Source: Porphyromonadaceae bacterium H1 (lineage in GTDB: Bacteria > Bacteroidota > Bacteroidia > Bacteroidales > Paludibacteraceae). Taken from it: 64,000 nt of DNA. The notes below the pieces were generated by a model. It was not told where the DNA came from, made no database searches, and saw only the letters and a program-made list of their open reading frames with translations. The stretch is taken from contig BDEJ01000014.1 of the NCBI GenBank assembly GCA_001653155.1, forward strand, positions 1-64,000. The letters are read 5' to 3'. Shown here one piece after another: positions 44,292 to 53,147 of the stretch (positions are counted from its first letter, which is position 1; each line of letters opens with the position of its first letter). A program made the translations under genes and the position numbers.

Positions 44292-45989
44292 TCACCAGCC
44301 CGGATTGTTGATTTCGATAAATTTGTTTGTATTCACCTCGTCAGCAGGCAAAGGCAATAACAAATGCCTCCGTTCGCGACGTTTAATCACTCCATTTTCA
44401 TCCACAGACCCAATAGCATTCATCGTTTGGAGGTAAATTCCCCAGCGAATCAAATCGAAGCGACGAACACCCTCTCCGGCAAGCTCTTTGGCTCTTTCCT
44501 CCAAAATATAGGAACGAAACGATTCTTTCGTCCAAGGCTCCAGGGCTCCAAGTTCCGATACCAATTTACTTTTATTTCTCTTATTCAAAAGCTCCAGCAT
44601 TTTAATCGCCTCGGCAGAAGGGCCATTATTCAACTCGTTATCAGCCTCGGCATAAAGCAGCAACACCTCGGCATAGCGGATAAAAGGCCAGTTATAATCG
44701 CTTCTGTTGCCGTCGGGATTCGATATCTGGCTGAATTTCTTCAACTTGGATCCATACAAATGCGCATCATATCGGAGTATGTCCGTAGGCTGATAGCCAT
44801 CCGTGCCGGCTTTTACCTTCAGGCTGTCCTTAGCCGGATAGTAACAGTAGAGCAAGCGGTTATTTTCATAGGCAAAAGGCTGACGGTGCAAAACACCCCA
44901 AACGGCTCTTTCGTCTCCTTCGTCAAAAAGCTGATACCAATGATCGCGAAGGATATAAAATCCAAAGTCGCGGATATTATTCTTAGCCGGATTTATAAAT
45001 CCGAAATACTCCCGAGACGCATAATTGGATAGCTTCGGGTTGTTTGCATTCGTTTGAAGCGAAAAGATAAACTCCTTACCGTTCCGGCTTGTATAGGCCC
45101 AGAGCTCTTCCTGTGAGGAGAAAAGACCAAATTCATTCGATTCGATCAGCTCCTTGGCTTTTTCCTGCGCAAGACGGTAGTATGCTTCCGAATCGAAAGT
45201 CTCGTAGCCGCTCACCTGCTCCTTCTCGAATGTTAGTCGTTGAGGTTCGGGTATATATACCTTATTACCATCTACGTATTTCACAGGAGCTCCTCCACGA
45301 ATGGAGACTTTATTGCCTGTCGCCATCGAAGCTGAGGCTATCGTACAATAAACTTTTGCCAAAAGAGCTTTTGCCGCACCACGAGACACATGTCCTTTTT
45401 TGAACTTGGGGTCCTTAGCTGCATATAAGGTGGATTCCGCAAACTTGAGCTGCTCGATAATATGCTCATAAACTTCAGCCACGGTCGATCGGGGCAAACT
45501 CATGGATGCTCCCTCCGAAACGGATTCCTTATACAACCCAACACCTCCGTAAAATTGCACCAAGTTGAAATACGACCAGGCTTTCAGGAAGGCCAACTCA
45601 CCCAATGCATTATTTTTCTCCGATTCGTCTATTTTCATCCTTCCGATCAGATAGCTGTGGTAGGCGCAACGTTGTACCGCTATCGTAAATCCGATGTAAA
45701 AATTATTCGTGGACTCATCCTCATAGAAGTTGCCGGCCCCAATTTTTCCAAATGCCCAAGTAGGACCGGTTTGATAATCCGTATCAAAATTTACAATCTG
45801 ATGGTAGTTTCCCCATTCAAAAGCATAGTGAAGAGCATTGAAAGCTCCGGAAACCAACTCATTGTATTTTCCTGCGGCAATCAGATCTTCGCCTGAAACA
45901 AAGGTATAGGTTTTCTCATTGAGCCAGTCGTCACAGGAGGTAAACAAAAGAGAAACTATTGATAAATATAGCAAACATCTGCTTTTCAT
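44292..45989 (-). CDS. SusD/RagB family nutrient-binding lipoprotein, pair 2
   Basis: This 565-residue outer-membrane lipoprotein (Cys19, FTSC) starts CDDWLNEKTYTFVS. It has the conserved ELAFLKAWSYFNLVQFYGGV block, RYAEVLLLYAEADNEL, and the C-terminal ERAKELAGEGVRRFDLIRWG block ending in EINNPGW. It forms the lid of the pair 2 transporter. It is clearly diverged from the SusD of pair 1, so the two pairs probably bind different glycans or different-sized fragments. It is 30 bp after its SusC. Confidence 0.93.
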   Translation of the reverse strand: MKSRCLLYLSIVSLLFTSCDDWLNEKTYTFVSGEDLIAAGKYNELVSGAFNALHYAFEWGNYHQIVNFDTDYQTGPTWAFGKIGAGNFYEDESTNNFYIGFTIAVQRCAYHSYLIGRMKIDESEKNNALGELAFLKAWSYFNLVQFYGGVGLYKESVSEGASMSLPRSTVAEVYEHIIEQLKFAESTLYAAKDPKFKKGHVSRGAAKALLAKVYCTIASASMATGNKVSIRGGAPVKYVDGNKVYIPEPQRLTFEKEQVSGYETFDSEAYYRLAQEKAKELIESNEFGLFSSQEELWAYTSRNGKEFIFSLQTNANNPKLSNYASREYFGFINPAKNNIRDFGFYILRDHWYQLFDEGDERAVWGVLHRQPFAYENNRLLYCYYPAKDSLKVKAGTDGYQPTDILRYDAHLYGSKLKKFSQISNPDGNRSDYNWPFIRYAEVLLLYAEADNELNNGPSAEAIKMLELLNKRNKSKLVSELGALEPWTKESFRSYILEERAKELAGEGVRRFDLIRWGIYLQTMNAIGSVDENGVIKRRERRHLLLPLPADEVNTNKFIEINNPGW

Positions 45990-46019
45990 AATTTTTCGGA
46001 TCTTATTTTTAAGTGTAAT

Positions 46020-49000
46020 TTAGAGCAATATCTGTAAACCGATGTTATACACACGCGCATTGGGATAAGACGACATATCGACTCCACGGCGGGAAGGATC
46101 GCTCCCAAAGGAGTTTACGTCGGGATCGTACCAAGTATATCGGGTAAGTGTAAGCAGGTTGTTTACACCCGCATTGATAATCAAACGCTCAAGACCTTTA
46201 ATTTTTTGAGGAAGGATATAGCTGAGGTTCAGATTCTTCAATTTCAAATAAGAACCGTCTTCTACGTATCTGTTGGAAGGTTTCATCGAGCGGGAATAGG
46301 TTATATCAGGACGAGGAGCACGCGCAGTTGCTTTATTTTCTTCGCTCCAACGCCCTTCGTAAATAAAACGAGGCATGTTGGCTAAGCCCGAAAGATCGTA
46401 TTGCTTGAGGTTTACATTCAATATATCGTTACCGTAAGAGCCCTGAATGAAAAAACTGAGCGCAAAATTTCGCCATGTAATGGAATTGGTTATTCCATAA
46501 ATGAAATCGGGGGTTGTGTTCCCGATAACGGTTTTATCCCTGTTATCCAGAACACCGTTGTTATCCAGGTCTTTATATTTCACTTGACCGATCATGCTGC
46601 GTATCTTCTGAGGAGATTCCGAAGCATAAACTTTATCCGCCCTCACCTCGGCTTCGTTGTCGTAATAGCCGTCTTCCTCGTAGCCCCAAAGCAAACCTAT
46701 GGGCGATCCGTTTCGACGAATAAACATACTTTCAAGCCCCCAGGCCGCATTCGAAAACTGATCTCCTAACAGTCCGCTGATGACATTCCGGTTGAGTGAA
46801 AAATTGGCATCTATTTTCCAGCTTAGTTCCTTCCGGGAGACAGGCCTGAACGAGGCCGCAAGCTCAAGACCTCTGTTCTCAACATTACCGTAGTTAACAT
46901 AGGTGCCTTTAAAACCCGATCCGGGAGGAGCTATCATAAATTGGATCAGATCCTGCGTATATTTCCAATAAAGGTCTGCCGTAAAATTGATGCGGTTTCT
47001 AAAAAAAGCTACATCAAAGCCAAGGTTAGCCTGAGTGGTAGTTTCCCACTTGAGTTTGGGGTTAGCTGGGCCATCCCAGTATTCTTCCGCAAAACCCACT
47101 CCGGGTTTCCCATCGTAAACATAGTCCTTGTCTTTGGTTTTTATTTTGGAACGTGTTGCATAAGCAGCTACACCTTGATTACCGGTTTGTCCCAAACTGA
47201 TTCTCAGTTTCAAGTCGTCAAAGAAGTTCAATTTACGTATCCAAGCCTCATCGGCAAGGCGCCAAGCGAAGGCGCCGGAGAAGAAATCGCTCCATCTGCC
47301 GGCGGGCGAAAGCCGGCTGGAGCCATCACGACGGTAAGAAAAAGTAATAAGGTAATTTTTATATAAGGTGTAGTTAATTCGTGCCAGGTAAGACATTAGT
47401 CCACTCTCGCCTCGATCCGTAACCGGTTTTTCGTGCTTCTCTGCAGCGCTCATATCGTACTCTTCGGTAAGGTCTGTCGGGAATCCGGAAGCTCTTATCA
47501 GCTTGTCTTGCCAATAAGCATGCTCGTAAGTCCATGCAGCCAATGCCCCCAATTGATGATTTTCGGCAAGAGAGGCATAGTACATCAACATGGATTCGGA
47601 AGTAAAGCTTTCGTAAGAATTATCTGCTTGAACACCATAGCCGTTTTTAGGGGCAAGTCCCAAATCGACCCAACGGTTGTAATACTCATTCTTGATATTG
47701 TAGTTATAGGAATATCCGAAATTCTGACGGAATTTAAGATACTTATTGAAAGTTATTTCTCCGAAAAGAGAAGTCATGATGTTATAGGTTCGGATAAGAT
47801 TTTTAGCCGAACGGGTATAGAGGTAGGGGTTGGAGAGTCCTCCGGCAACATCTTCGCTAAATCCGGAGTCTTTCTTCGGATCGAAAACCGGACGCGTCGG
47901 ATTGAAGCCCATGGCGGAAGGAATAATCCCGCCTAAGTCCAGATTGGTTCGTGCCAGGCGGTTGTCCGAACGAGTAAAATTGATGTTATTCCCAAACTCC
48001 AACCAATCAAAAACCTTCCGGTTGACATTCGAGCGAAGATGATACCTTTTATAAAAGGAATTAAGAATAACACCTTGTTGATCCAGGTAGCCGCCGGAAA
48101 CAAAATACGATGTTTTTGAATCGCCCCCCGATATGCTCAAGTTGTAGTCCTGACTCCAAGAATTTCTAAATATCTGCTTCAGCCAGTCGGTACCTCCCCC
48201 CAGATACCCCTGTCTGAAATCTTCCGCACTGGGCAGATACACACTATCCACTTTCTGGTCGAGACCCGTTATGGGATCTTTCTGGAAAGTAAAAGTCCAA
48301 TACCCCACACCCGGGAAAGGCAACTGGCTGTCTTTCACAAAAGCCATTCCATCGTAAGTATAGCCATTAATAATTTGCTCGTTACGATACTCCGCATAGG
48401 TGGCAGCATCTAAGACATCAATATTATTGAGGACGGTAGAGTAACTGAGGTTGGAAGAAAATTCCACTTTTGTTTTACCGGAAAGCCCCCTCTTAGTACT
48501 AATCAACACCACACCATTAGCACCTCTGGAACCGTAGATGGCTGTCGCGGAAGCATCTTTCAACACCTCGATAGAACTTATATCCTTGGGGTTAATCATA
48601 TTCAGCGGATTAACACTCTGCTTGTTCGCCTCTTCGTAACTGAAATTCGAAGCCGAGTTAAAGGGAATACCATCTATCACGTACAGGGGTTCCGTATTGG
48701 TTGTAAAGGAGTTTGTTCCCCGTATCTGCATATTGATGCCGGCACCGGGGGCGCCATCCGACTGAAAGACCTGAACTCCGGATATCTTCCCCTGCAAAGC
48801 CTGATTAATCCCCGAAGGATTTATTTTCAAGAGTTCTTCGCTTTTCACCGAAGTTACTGAGCCGGTAAGGTCCCGCTTCTTGACACTTCCATAACCGATG
48901 GCAACGACTTCGTCCAGCATCTTCACGTTTTCCTCCATCACCACATGTATGTAGTCTTTACCTTCTAACGGAAAGCTCAAATCCTTCATTCCGATGCAAG

Positions 49001-49226
49001 AAAACTTAAGCACTACCTGCAAATCGGGCACTTCCAACGAAAAAGCACCCGTGGCATCAGACATACTCCCCTTTCCACTACCCGCTACATAAATACTTAT
49101 TCCGGGCAAAGCTCTACCTTGCTCATCCACCACCTTACCTCGCAACAAAACCTGAGCAGATAAAGGCTGAAACCCTAAAATAAAGAAAGACAAGAAAACA
49201 AAAACGCGAAGCCTATTTTTCAACAT
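46020..49226 (-). CDS. SusC/RagA family TonB-dependent outer-membrane transporter, pair 2
   Basis: This 1068-residue protein has a signal peptide ending LSAQ, a carboxypeptidase-regulatory-like domain (about 27-105), a DEVVAIGYGSVKKRDLTG segment, a full-length plug (IRGTNSF, PLYVIDGIPF, DASATAIYGSRGANGV) and a barrel ending in GLQILL. It is the importer of module 2. A promoter with a 20-bp spacer lies about 150 bp upstream (49374-49404), leaving a leader of about 140 nt. The divergent ROK regulator gene starts on the other side of the intergenic region. Confidence 0.94.
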   Translation of the reverse strand: MLKNRLRVFVFLSFFILGFQPLSAQVLLRGKVVDEQGRALPGISIYVAGSGKGSMSDATGAFSLEVPDLQVVLKFSCIGMKDLSFPLEGKDYIHVVMEENVKMLDEVVAIGYGSVKKRDLTGSVTSVKSEELLKINPSGINQALQGKISGVQVFQSDGAPGAGINMQIRGTNSFTTNTEPLYVIDGIPFNSASNFSYEEANKQSVNPLNMINPKDISSIEVLKDASATAIYGSRGANGVVLISTKRGLSGKTKVEFSSNLSYSTVLNNIDVLDAATYAEYRNEQIINGYTYDGMAFVKDSQLPFPGVGYWTFTFQKDPITGLDQKVDSVYLPSAEDFRQGYLGGGTDWLKQIFRNSWSQDYNLSISGGDSKTSYFVSGGYLDQQGVILNSFYKRYHLRSNVNRKVFDWLEFGNNINFTRSDNRLARTNLDLGGIIPSAMGFNPTRPVFDPKKDSGFSEDVAGGLSNPYLYTRSAKNLIRTYNIMTSLFGEITFNKYLKFRQNFGYSYNYNIKNEYYNRWVDLGLAPKNGYGVQADNSYESFTSESMLMYYASLAENHQLGALAAWTYEHAYWQDKLIRASGFPTDLTEEYDMSAAEKHEKPVTDRGESGLMSYLARINYTLYKNYLITFSYRRDGSSRLSPAGRWSDFFSGAFAWRLADEAWIRKLNFFDDLKLRISLGQTGNQGVAAYATRSKIKTKDKDYVYDGKPGVGFAEEYWDGPANPKLKWETTTQANLGFDVAFFRNRINFTADLYWKYTQDLIQFMIAPPGSGFKGTYVNYGNVENRGLELAASFRPVSRKELSWKIDANFSLNRNVISGLLGDQFSNAAWGLESMFIRRNGSPIGLLWGYEEDGYYDNEAEVRADKVYASESPQKIRSMIGQVKYKDLDNNGVLDNRDKTVIGNTTPDFIYGITNSITWRNFALSFFIQGSYGNDILNVNLKQYDLSGLANMPRFIYEGRWSEENKATARAPRPDITYSRSMKPSNRYVEDGSYLKLKNLNLSYILPQKIKGLERLIINAGVNNLLTLTRYTWYDPDVNSFGSDPSRRGVDMSSYPNARVYNIGLQILL

Positions 49227-49373
49227 ACAATCAGAATTATATTGGAGTAAAGCTAAATAATGAACACAAGAAACGAAGCAGCAGATAGAATTTTCTTATT
49301 GAAAATCACAAACTTTAAAAAAACAAAAAAGAGAACTCTCGAAAGCCGACATCGAACACGATTAAATAGATCG

Positions 49374-49404
49374 CAAATATAAAAACATTTTAATAACAAA
49401 ACAA
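49374..49404 (-). promoter_or_regulatory. Promoter of module 2 (SusC)
   Basis: TTG (49402-49404), a 20-bp spacer and TATATTTG (49374-49381) on the minus strand match the Bacteroidetes promoter. Transcription would start near 49370, giving a leader of about 140 nt before the SusC ATG. Confidence 0.6.
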
Positions 49405-49416
49405 TATTTGGTTATT
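49392..49416. promoter_or_regulatory. Candidate operator, imperfect palindrome
   Basis: A 25-bp imperfect palindrome with outer arms AATAAC and GTTATT and inner AAA/TTT matches overlaps the -33 element of the SusC promoter. It lies between the two divergent promoters, where a ROK regulator would be expected to bind. The sequence is AT-rich, so chance cannot be excluded. Confidence 0.35.
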
Positions 49417-49495
49417 TTTTTTATTAACACCATAAAAAAACACCTCTCTCTTTAATATAAAAAGAAGGGAAGCTCTACACCCCCAACAAGAACTC

Positions 49496-49525
49496 TTGCC
49501 AAGAAACATATTTTATTTAAATTTG
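49496..49525 (+). promoter_or_regulatory. Promoter of the ROK regulator gene
   Basis: TTG (49496-49498), a 19-bp spacer and TAAATTTG (49518-49525) match the Bacteroidetes consensus. It is divergent from the SusC promoter and separated from it by about 90 bp. Confidence 0.55.
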
Positions 49526-49613
49526 CATCCGCAAAAGCAAATCTTTAGCAAGATTGAGCATAAAAGAACTTTTGAAACAAGCTTTTGCTTTAATTAAAAA
49601 CACTCATGATTTT

Positions 49614-50840
49614 ATGGCACTGAAATTTCTACAGGAAATCAACTCCGGAACCAAAAACTCATCCTTAAAAAAGGACATCATCTGTTACTACATCAACAAC
49701 GGAGAAAATACCTTGGCCGACTTAGGCAAAGAAATGAATTTAAGCATTCCGACAGTCACAAAATTAGTAAGCGAGTTAATTGAGGAAGGCTTCGTAATGG
49801 ATTTCGGGAAGCAGGAAACACCGGGCGGAAGGCGCCCCAACATCTATGGATTGAACGAGGATTCGGGCTACTTCCTCGGAGTGGATATCAAGCGCTTCCG
49901 GACAAACATAGGCCTCATAAACTTCAAAGGAGAGGTCATAGATCAGCAAATGGACATACCGTTCAAGATGGATCACACTCACGAGCAATTCGATGAATTG
50001 TGCGACATTATCAACAACTTCATTCAAAACACCGTCGTTCCGAAAGAAAAGATATTAAGCATCGGCATAAACATATCCGGCCGCATCAATACACAGTCGG
50101 GACACAGCTACAGCTTCTTCTATTTCGACGAGAGGCCGCTCACCGAATTATTCGAAGAAAGACTCGGCATCAACGTAAGTATCGACAACGACTCGCGAGC
50201 CATGGCCTATGGTGAGTACATCAAGGGTTGCGTAAGTGGAGAGAAAAACGTTTTATACATAAACGTAAGCTGGGGTCTGGGACTCGGAATCATCGTCAAC
50301 GGACAACTTTATTACGGAAAATCAGGGTTTTCGGGCGAATTCGGCCACATGACGGCTTTCGACAACGAAATCATGTGCCATTGTGGCAAAAAAGGCTGCC
50401 TCGAAACCGAGGCTTCCGGGAGCTATTTGTATCGTAAGTTTTTAGAGAAACTCAACGACGGATCATCATCCTCGCTAAGCAAGAAAGTGGACAAAAAAGA
50501 AGACATCTCGCTCGAAAGCATCATTAAAGCAGCTTTACACGAAGACATGCTCGCCATAGAACTGATCGAAGAAATGGGTAGCACTTTAGGCAAACACATA
50601 GCCGGATTGATCAATCTTTTCAACCCCGAGTTGGTAGTGATAGGCGGAACGCTTTCCGAAGCAGGTGATTACTTGATGCTTCCCCTGCGCAGCGCCATAA
50701 AAAAATACTCCCTCAATTTGGTAAATAAAGATTCTTCCATACGAATATCCAAACTCGGGAACAAAGCCGGACTATTGGGTGCCTGCCTGCTGGCACGCAG
50801 CAAGCTGGTGGAGTTAAATGGGAACATGCCCAAAGCATAA
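49614..50840 (+). CDS. ROK-family transcriptional regulator
   Basis: This is a NagC/Mlc-type protein of about 408 residues that should bind DNA and a sugar ligand. An N-terminal winged helix (TLADLGKEMNLSIPTVTKLVSELIEEGFV) is followed by the ROK kinase-like fold with a sugar-phosphate site (NVSWGLGLGIIVNG, SGEFGHM) and the zinc-type motif CHCGKKGCLE. The ATG at 49614 gives the N-terminus usual for Bacteroidales relatives; a TTG at 49554 would add 20 residues. It is transcribed away from SusC of module 2 and ends at a strong terminator. No SusR, hybrid two-component or sigma/anti-sigma regulator is present in the window, so this is the only candidate regulator of the locus. Confidence 0.88.
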   Translation: MALKFLQEINSGTKNSSLKKDIICYYINNGENTLADLGKEMNLSIPTVTKLVSELIEEGFVMDFGKQETPGGRRPNIYGLNEDSGYFLGVDIKRFRTNIGLINFKGEVIDQQMDIPFKMDHTHEQFDELCDIINNFIQNTVVPKEKILSIGINISGRINTQSGHSYSFFYFDERPLTELFEERLGINVSIDNDSRAMAYGEYIKGCVSGEKNVLYINVSWGLGLGIIVNGQLYYGKSGFSGEFGHMTAFDNEIMCHCGKKGCLETEASGSYLYRKFLEKLNDGSSSSLSKKVDKKEDISLESIIKAALHEDMLAIELIEEMGSTLGKHIAGLINLFNPELVVIGGTLSEAGDYLMLPLRSAIKKYSLNLVNKDSSIRISKLGNKAGLLGACLLARSKLVELNGNMPKA

Positions 50841-50844
50841 AAAC

Positions 50845-50889
50845 AAGAGGAGCGACGTCCTGCAGGATGTCGCTCCTCTTCTCTTTTTT
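50845..50889 (+). terminator. Rho-independent terminator of the ROK gene
   Basis: A 12-bp perfect stem (50845-50856 and 50869-50880) is extended by four further pairs, one of them G-U, to a TGCA loop and is followed by CTCTTTTTTT. It starts 5 bp after the stop codon. Confidence 0.88.
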
Positions 50890-50897
50890 TAAGAGCG

Positions 50898-50972
<75 letters not shown>

Positions 50973-50988
50973 GTGTTTTTTACGGCTG

Positions 50989-51019
50989 CAAAGATAACAC
51001 CATAGTTAGGATTGTACAA
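50989..51019 (-). promoter_or_regulatory. Promoter of tRNA-His
   Basis: TTG (51017-51019), a 20-bp spacer and TATCTTTG (50989-50996) on the minus strand, 17 bp before the tRNA 5' end. Confidence 0.65.
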
Positions 51020-51083
51020 GAGATTGGAGAAAAAAATCAAAATAAAAGCGTTGAGCGGACTCCGCTCAGCAGCAAAAGGAGAC

Positions 51084-51114
51084 TTGTCGCTCCCCAATGC
51101 TTTTCGTATTTTTG
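51084..51114 (+). promoter_or_regulatory. Promoter of the AlkD-like gene
   Basis: TTG (51084-51086), a 20-bp spacer and TATTTTTG (51107-51114). The ATG at 51139 follows by 24 bp, supporting that start over the longer frame at 51097, which would begin before the -7 box. Confidence 0.6.
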
Positions 51115-51138
51115 CAACTTTCAAGTATTTCCAGCATA

Positions 51139-51819
51139 ATGACCGAGAACGAAAACCTCCCTCTTAACAGACAGATAGCTCTGATACGCCGGCAGATCAT
51201 CGCATCGAGAAACGGAGAAACACTCCATCAAATGCAAAGAGAGGGCATCCTGTATAAAAAAAGCTACGGCGTAGACATTCCCCGATTAAGACAAATAGCT
51301 GCAGCATGGAAGTCCGACAAACAAATAGCAGAGCAGCTCTGGACACTCAGCATACGGGAAACGCAAATATTGGCTACGATGCTCTACCCGCCCGAAGAAT
51401 TTGACCGCCACACAGCAGAGAAGTGGCTGAAAGATTTCACACAAACAGAACTCATTGAGCAAGCCGTTCAGAACCTGCTTTGCAAACTTCCTTATGCAGA
51501 AACGCTCTGCATAGAGTGGATCGAAAAAGAAGACTACAAGGCACAGACCTGCGCATTCCTCACAGCTGCCCGCATTTATCAAAGCCTATCGACCGACAGT
51601 CGCCAAAAAATTAACCAAAAAGCGATATTGATCGCCTCCTCGGAGGATTACAGCTTAGTAAGAAGCATATCCGTATGCTTAAGCCGTTTCTGTCGCATCG
51701 ACGCAGCAAGCCGCGAGGAAGTAAACTCAGTGCTAATACAACTCCCCGAAAGCAAACAGGCAAAACTCATAACCGATGTCGTAAAACAGGAAATTGCTTT
51801 CATTGAAGAGGCAAGCTGA
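51139..51819 (+). CDS. DNA alkylation repair (AlkD-like) HEAT-repeat protein
   Basis: This 226-residue, all-helical protein has HEAT-like repeats in the AlkD superfamily style (GVDIPRLRQIAAAWKSDKQIAEQLW, SIRETQILATMLYPPEEF, LIEQAVQNLLCKL, DYKAQTCAFLTAARI). AlkD members excise bulky or charged alkylated purines by a DNA glycosylase mechanism. The usual catalytic Trp/Asp could not be assigned with certainty, so it might be a divergent or non-catalytic relative. It stands alone between tRNA-His and lpxD, with its own promoter. Confidence 0.75.
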   Translation: MTENENLPLNRQIALIRRQIIASRNGETLHQMQREGILYKKSYGVDIPRLRQIAAAWKSDKQIAEQLWTLSIRETQILATMLYPPEEFDRHTAEKWLKDFTQTELIEQAVQNLLCKLPYAETLCIEWIEKEDYKAQTCAFLTAARIYQSLSTDSRQKINQKAILIASSEDYSLVRSISVCLSRFCRIDAASREEVNSVLIQLPESKQAKLITDVVKQEIAFIEEAS

Positions 51820-51972
51820 AGATATTTGACAGGCAGAAGCAAACTTTAAAGCAATGTAACGATCCAAACCTGCAAGATTTCCGCAAAAAATCCGTCTATA
51901 GATAAATTCAATACCACGCAGCCGGCCCCACCCAAACAGGGCCTCGGGCTAAGCCCTTGCTGCGGGACATTA

Positions 51973-52002
51973 TTGTAGTTTTAAAATAGTTTATTACTTT
52001 TG
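51973..52002 (+). promoter_or_regulatory. Promoter of the lpxD-lpxC/fabZ-lpxA operon
   Basis: TTG (51973-51975), a 19-bp spacer and TACTTTTG (51995-52002), 22 bp before the lpxD ATG. Confidence 0.6.
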
Positions 52003-52024
52003 CAGTCTAAAAACAAAGAAAGGA

Positions 52025-53071
52025 ATGGAGTTTACAGCCCAACAAATTGCAGACTTCTTAGGCGGAAAAATTCTCGGGAATCCATCTGTTTCGGTACACG
52101 ATTTTGCTAAGATAGAAGAAGGGAAGCCCGGCACAATCAGCTTCCTGTCCAATCCCAAATACAACAACTTCCTATACAGCAGTCAGGCCAGCATCGTATT
52201 GGTAAACCACGATTTTGTGCCGGAAAAGGAAGTAACACAAACACTTATTTTTGTGGAAAACGCCTACGAGTGCATCGCCAAGCTCCTATCTATGGTTGAG
52301 CAGGCCGTACCGCGCAAAACAGGCACTTCGCCATTGGCTCACATCGCCGCTACAGCCCTTGTAGGCGAAGGGGCTTACATCGCTCCCTTTGTGTATATTG
52401 GCGATCAGGTTCGTATTGGCAAAAATGCCTGCATACATGCACACTGCTCCATTGAAGACGGGACAATCATCGACGACGACGTCCTGCTCTACTCGGGCGT
52501 GAAACTCTATCCTAATACCCGTATCGGAAAGCGCTGTATCATCCATGCAGGAGCCGTCCTCGGATCGGATGGATTTGGTTTTGCACCCACAGCCGACGGC
52601 TCCTACCAGAAAATCCCCCAACGCGGCAACGTCGTTCTTGAGGACGATGTGGAGATCGGCGCTAATACAACCGTAGACTCAGCCACAATGGGCAGTACCG
52701 TCATTCATCGCGGAGTGAAAATAGACAATTTAGTACAAATTGCACACAACGTCGAAGTAGGGGAAAATACCGTCATCGCATCGCAAACAGGTATCGCCGG
52801 TTCGACCAAAGTGGGAGCGCAATGTATGTTTGCCGGTCAAGTAGGAATAGCCGGACACCTGCACATTGCCGATGGCACTGTTCTGGCGGCACAAACCGGA
52901 GTCCCCAACTCCATCAAAAAAGCCAAAGAGACCTTTCAGGGTTACCCGGCCATACCGGTGGCCAACTTCCGCCGCTCGGCCGTAGTTTATAAAAACCTAC
53001 CCGAATTGCAGCAGATGATTTACCAGCTGCAAAAACGCATTCAGATTTTGGAGGAAGAACGCAAATCCTGA
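52025..53071 (+). CDS. lpxD: UDP-3-O-acylglucosamine N-acyltransferase
   Basis: LpxD adds the second (N-linked) hydroxyacyl chain in lipid A synthesis. The N-terminal uridine-binding domain (about 1-100) is followed by a left-handed beta-helix of hexapeptide repeats (IGDQVRIGKNACIHA, VLGSDGFGFAP), with the catalytic His in VQIAHNVEVGENTVI. A C-terminal helix (LQQMIYQLQKRIQILEEE) is present. The length of 348 residues is normal. It is the first gene of a lipid A operon with lpxC/fabZ and lpxA. Confidence 0.95.
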   Translation: MEFTAQQIADFLGGKILGNPSVSVHDFAKIEEGKPGTISFLSNPKYNNFLYSSQASIVLVNHDFVPEKEVTQTLIFVENAYECIAKLLSMVEQAVPRKTGTSPLAHIAATALVGEGAYIAPFVYIGDQVRIGKNACIHAHCSIEDGTIIDDDVLLYSGVKLYPNTRIGKRCIIHAGAVLGSDGFGFAPTADGSYQKIPQRGNVVLEDDVEIGANTTVDSATMGSTVIHRGVKIDNLVQIAHNVEVGENTVIASQTGIAGSTKVGAQCMFAGQVGIAGHLHIADGTVLAAQTGVPNSIKKAKETFQGYPAIPVANFRRSAVVYKNLPELQQMIYQLQKRIQILEEERKS

Positions 53072-53147
53072 CCCACTCTCCTGCCCGCCCCTGCTCTTTC
53101 ATTGCCGCGGGCCCACAATAATCAAGTTCGAATACAAAACAAACCGA

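Noticed and set aside
49554-49613. TTG start for the ROK regulator
   Set aside because: It adds 20 residues with no family counterpart. The ATG at 49614 gives the usual N-terminus, so the shorter form is preferred, but the TTG cannot be fully excluded.
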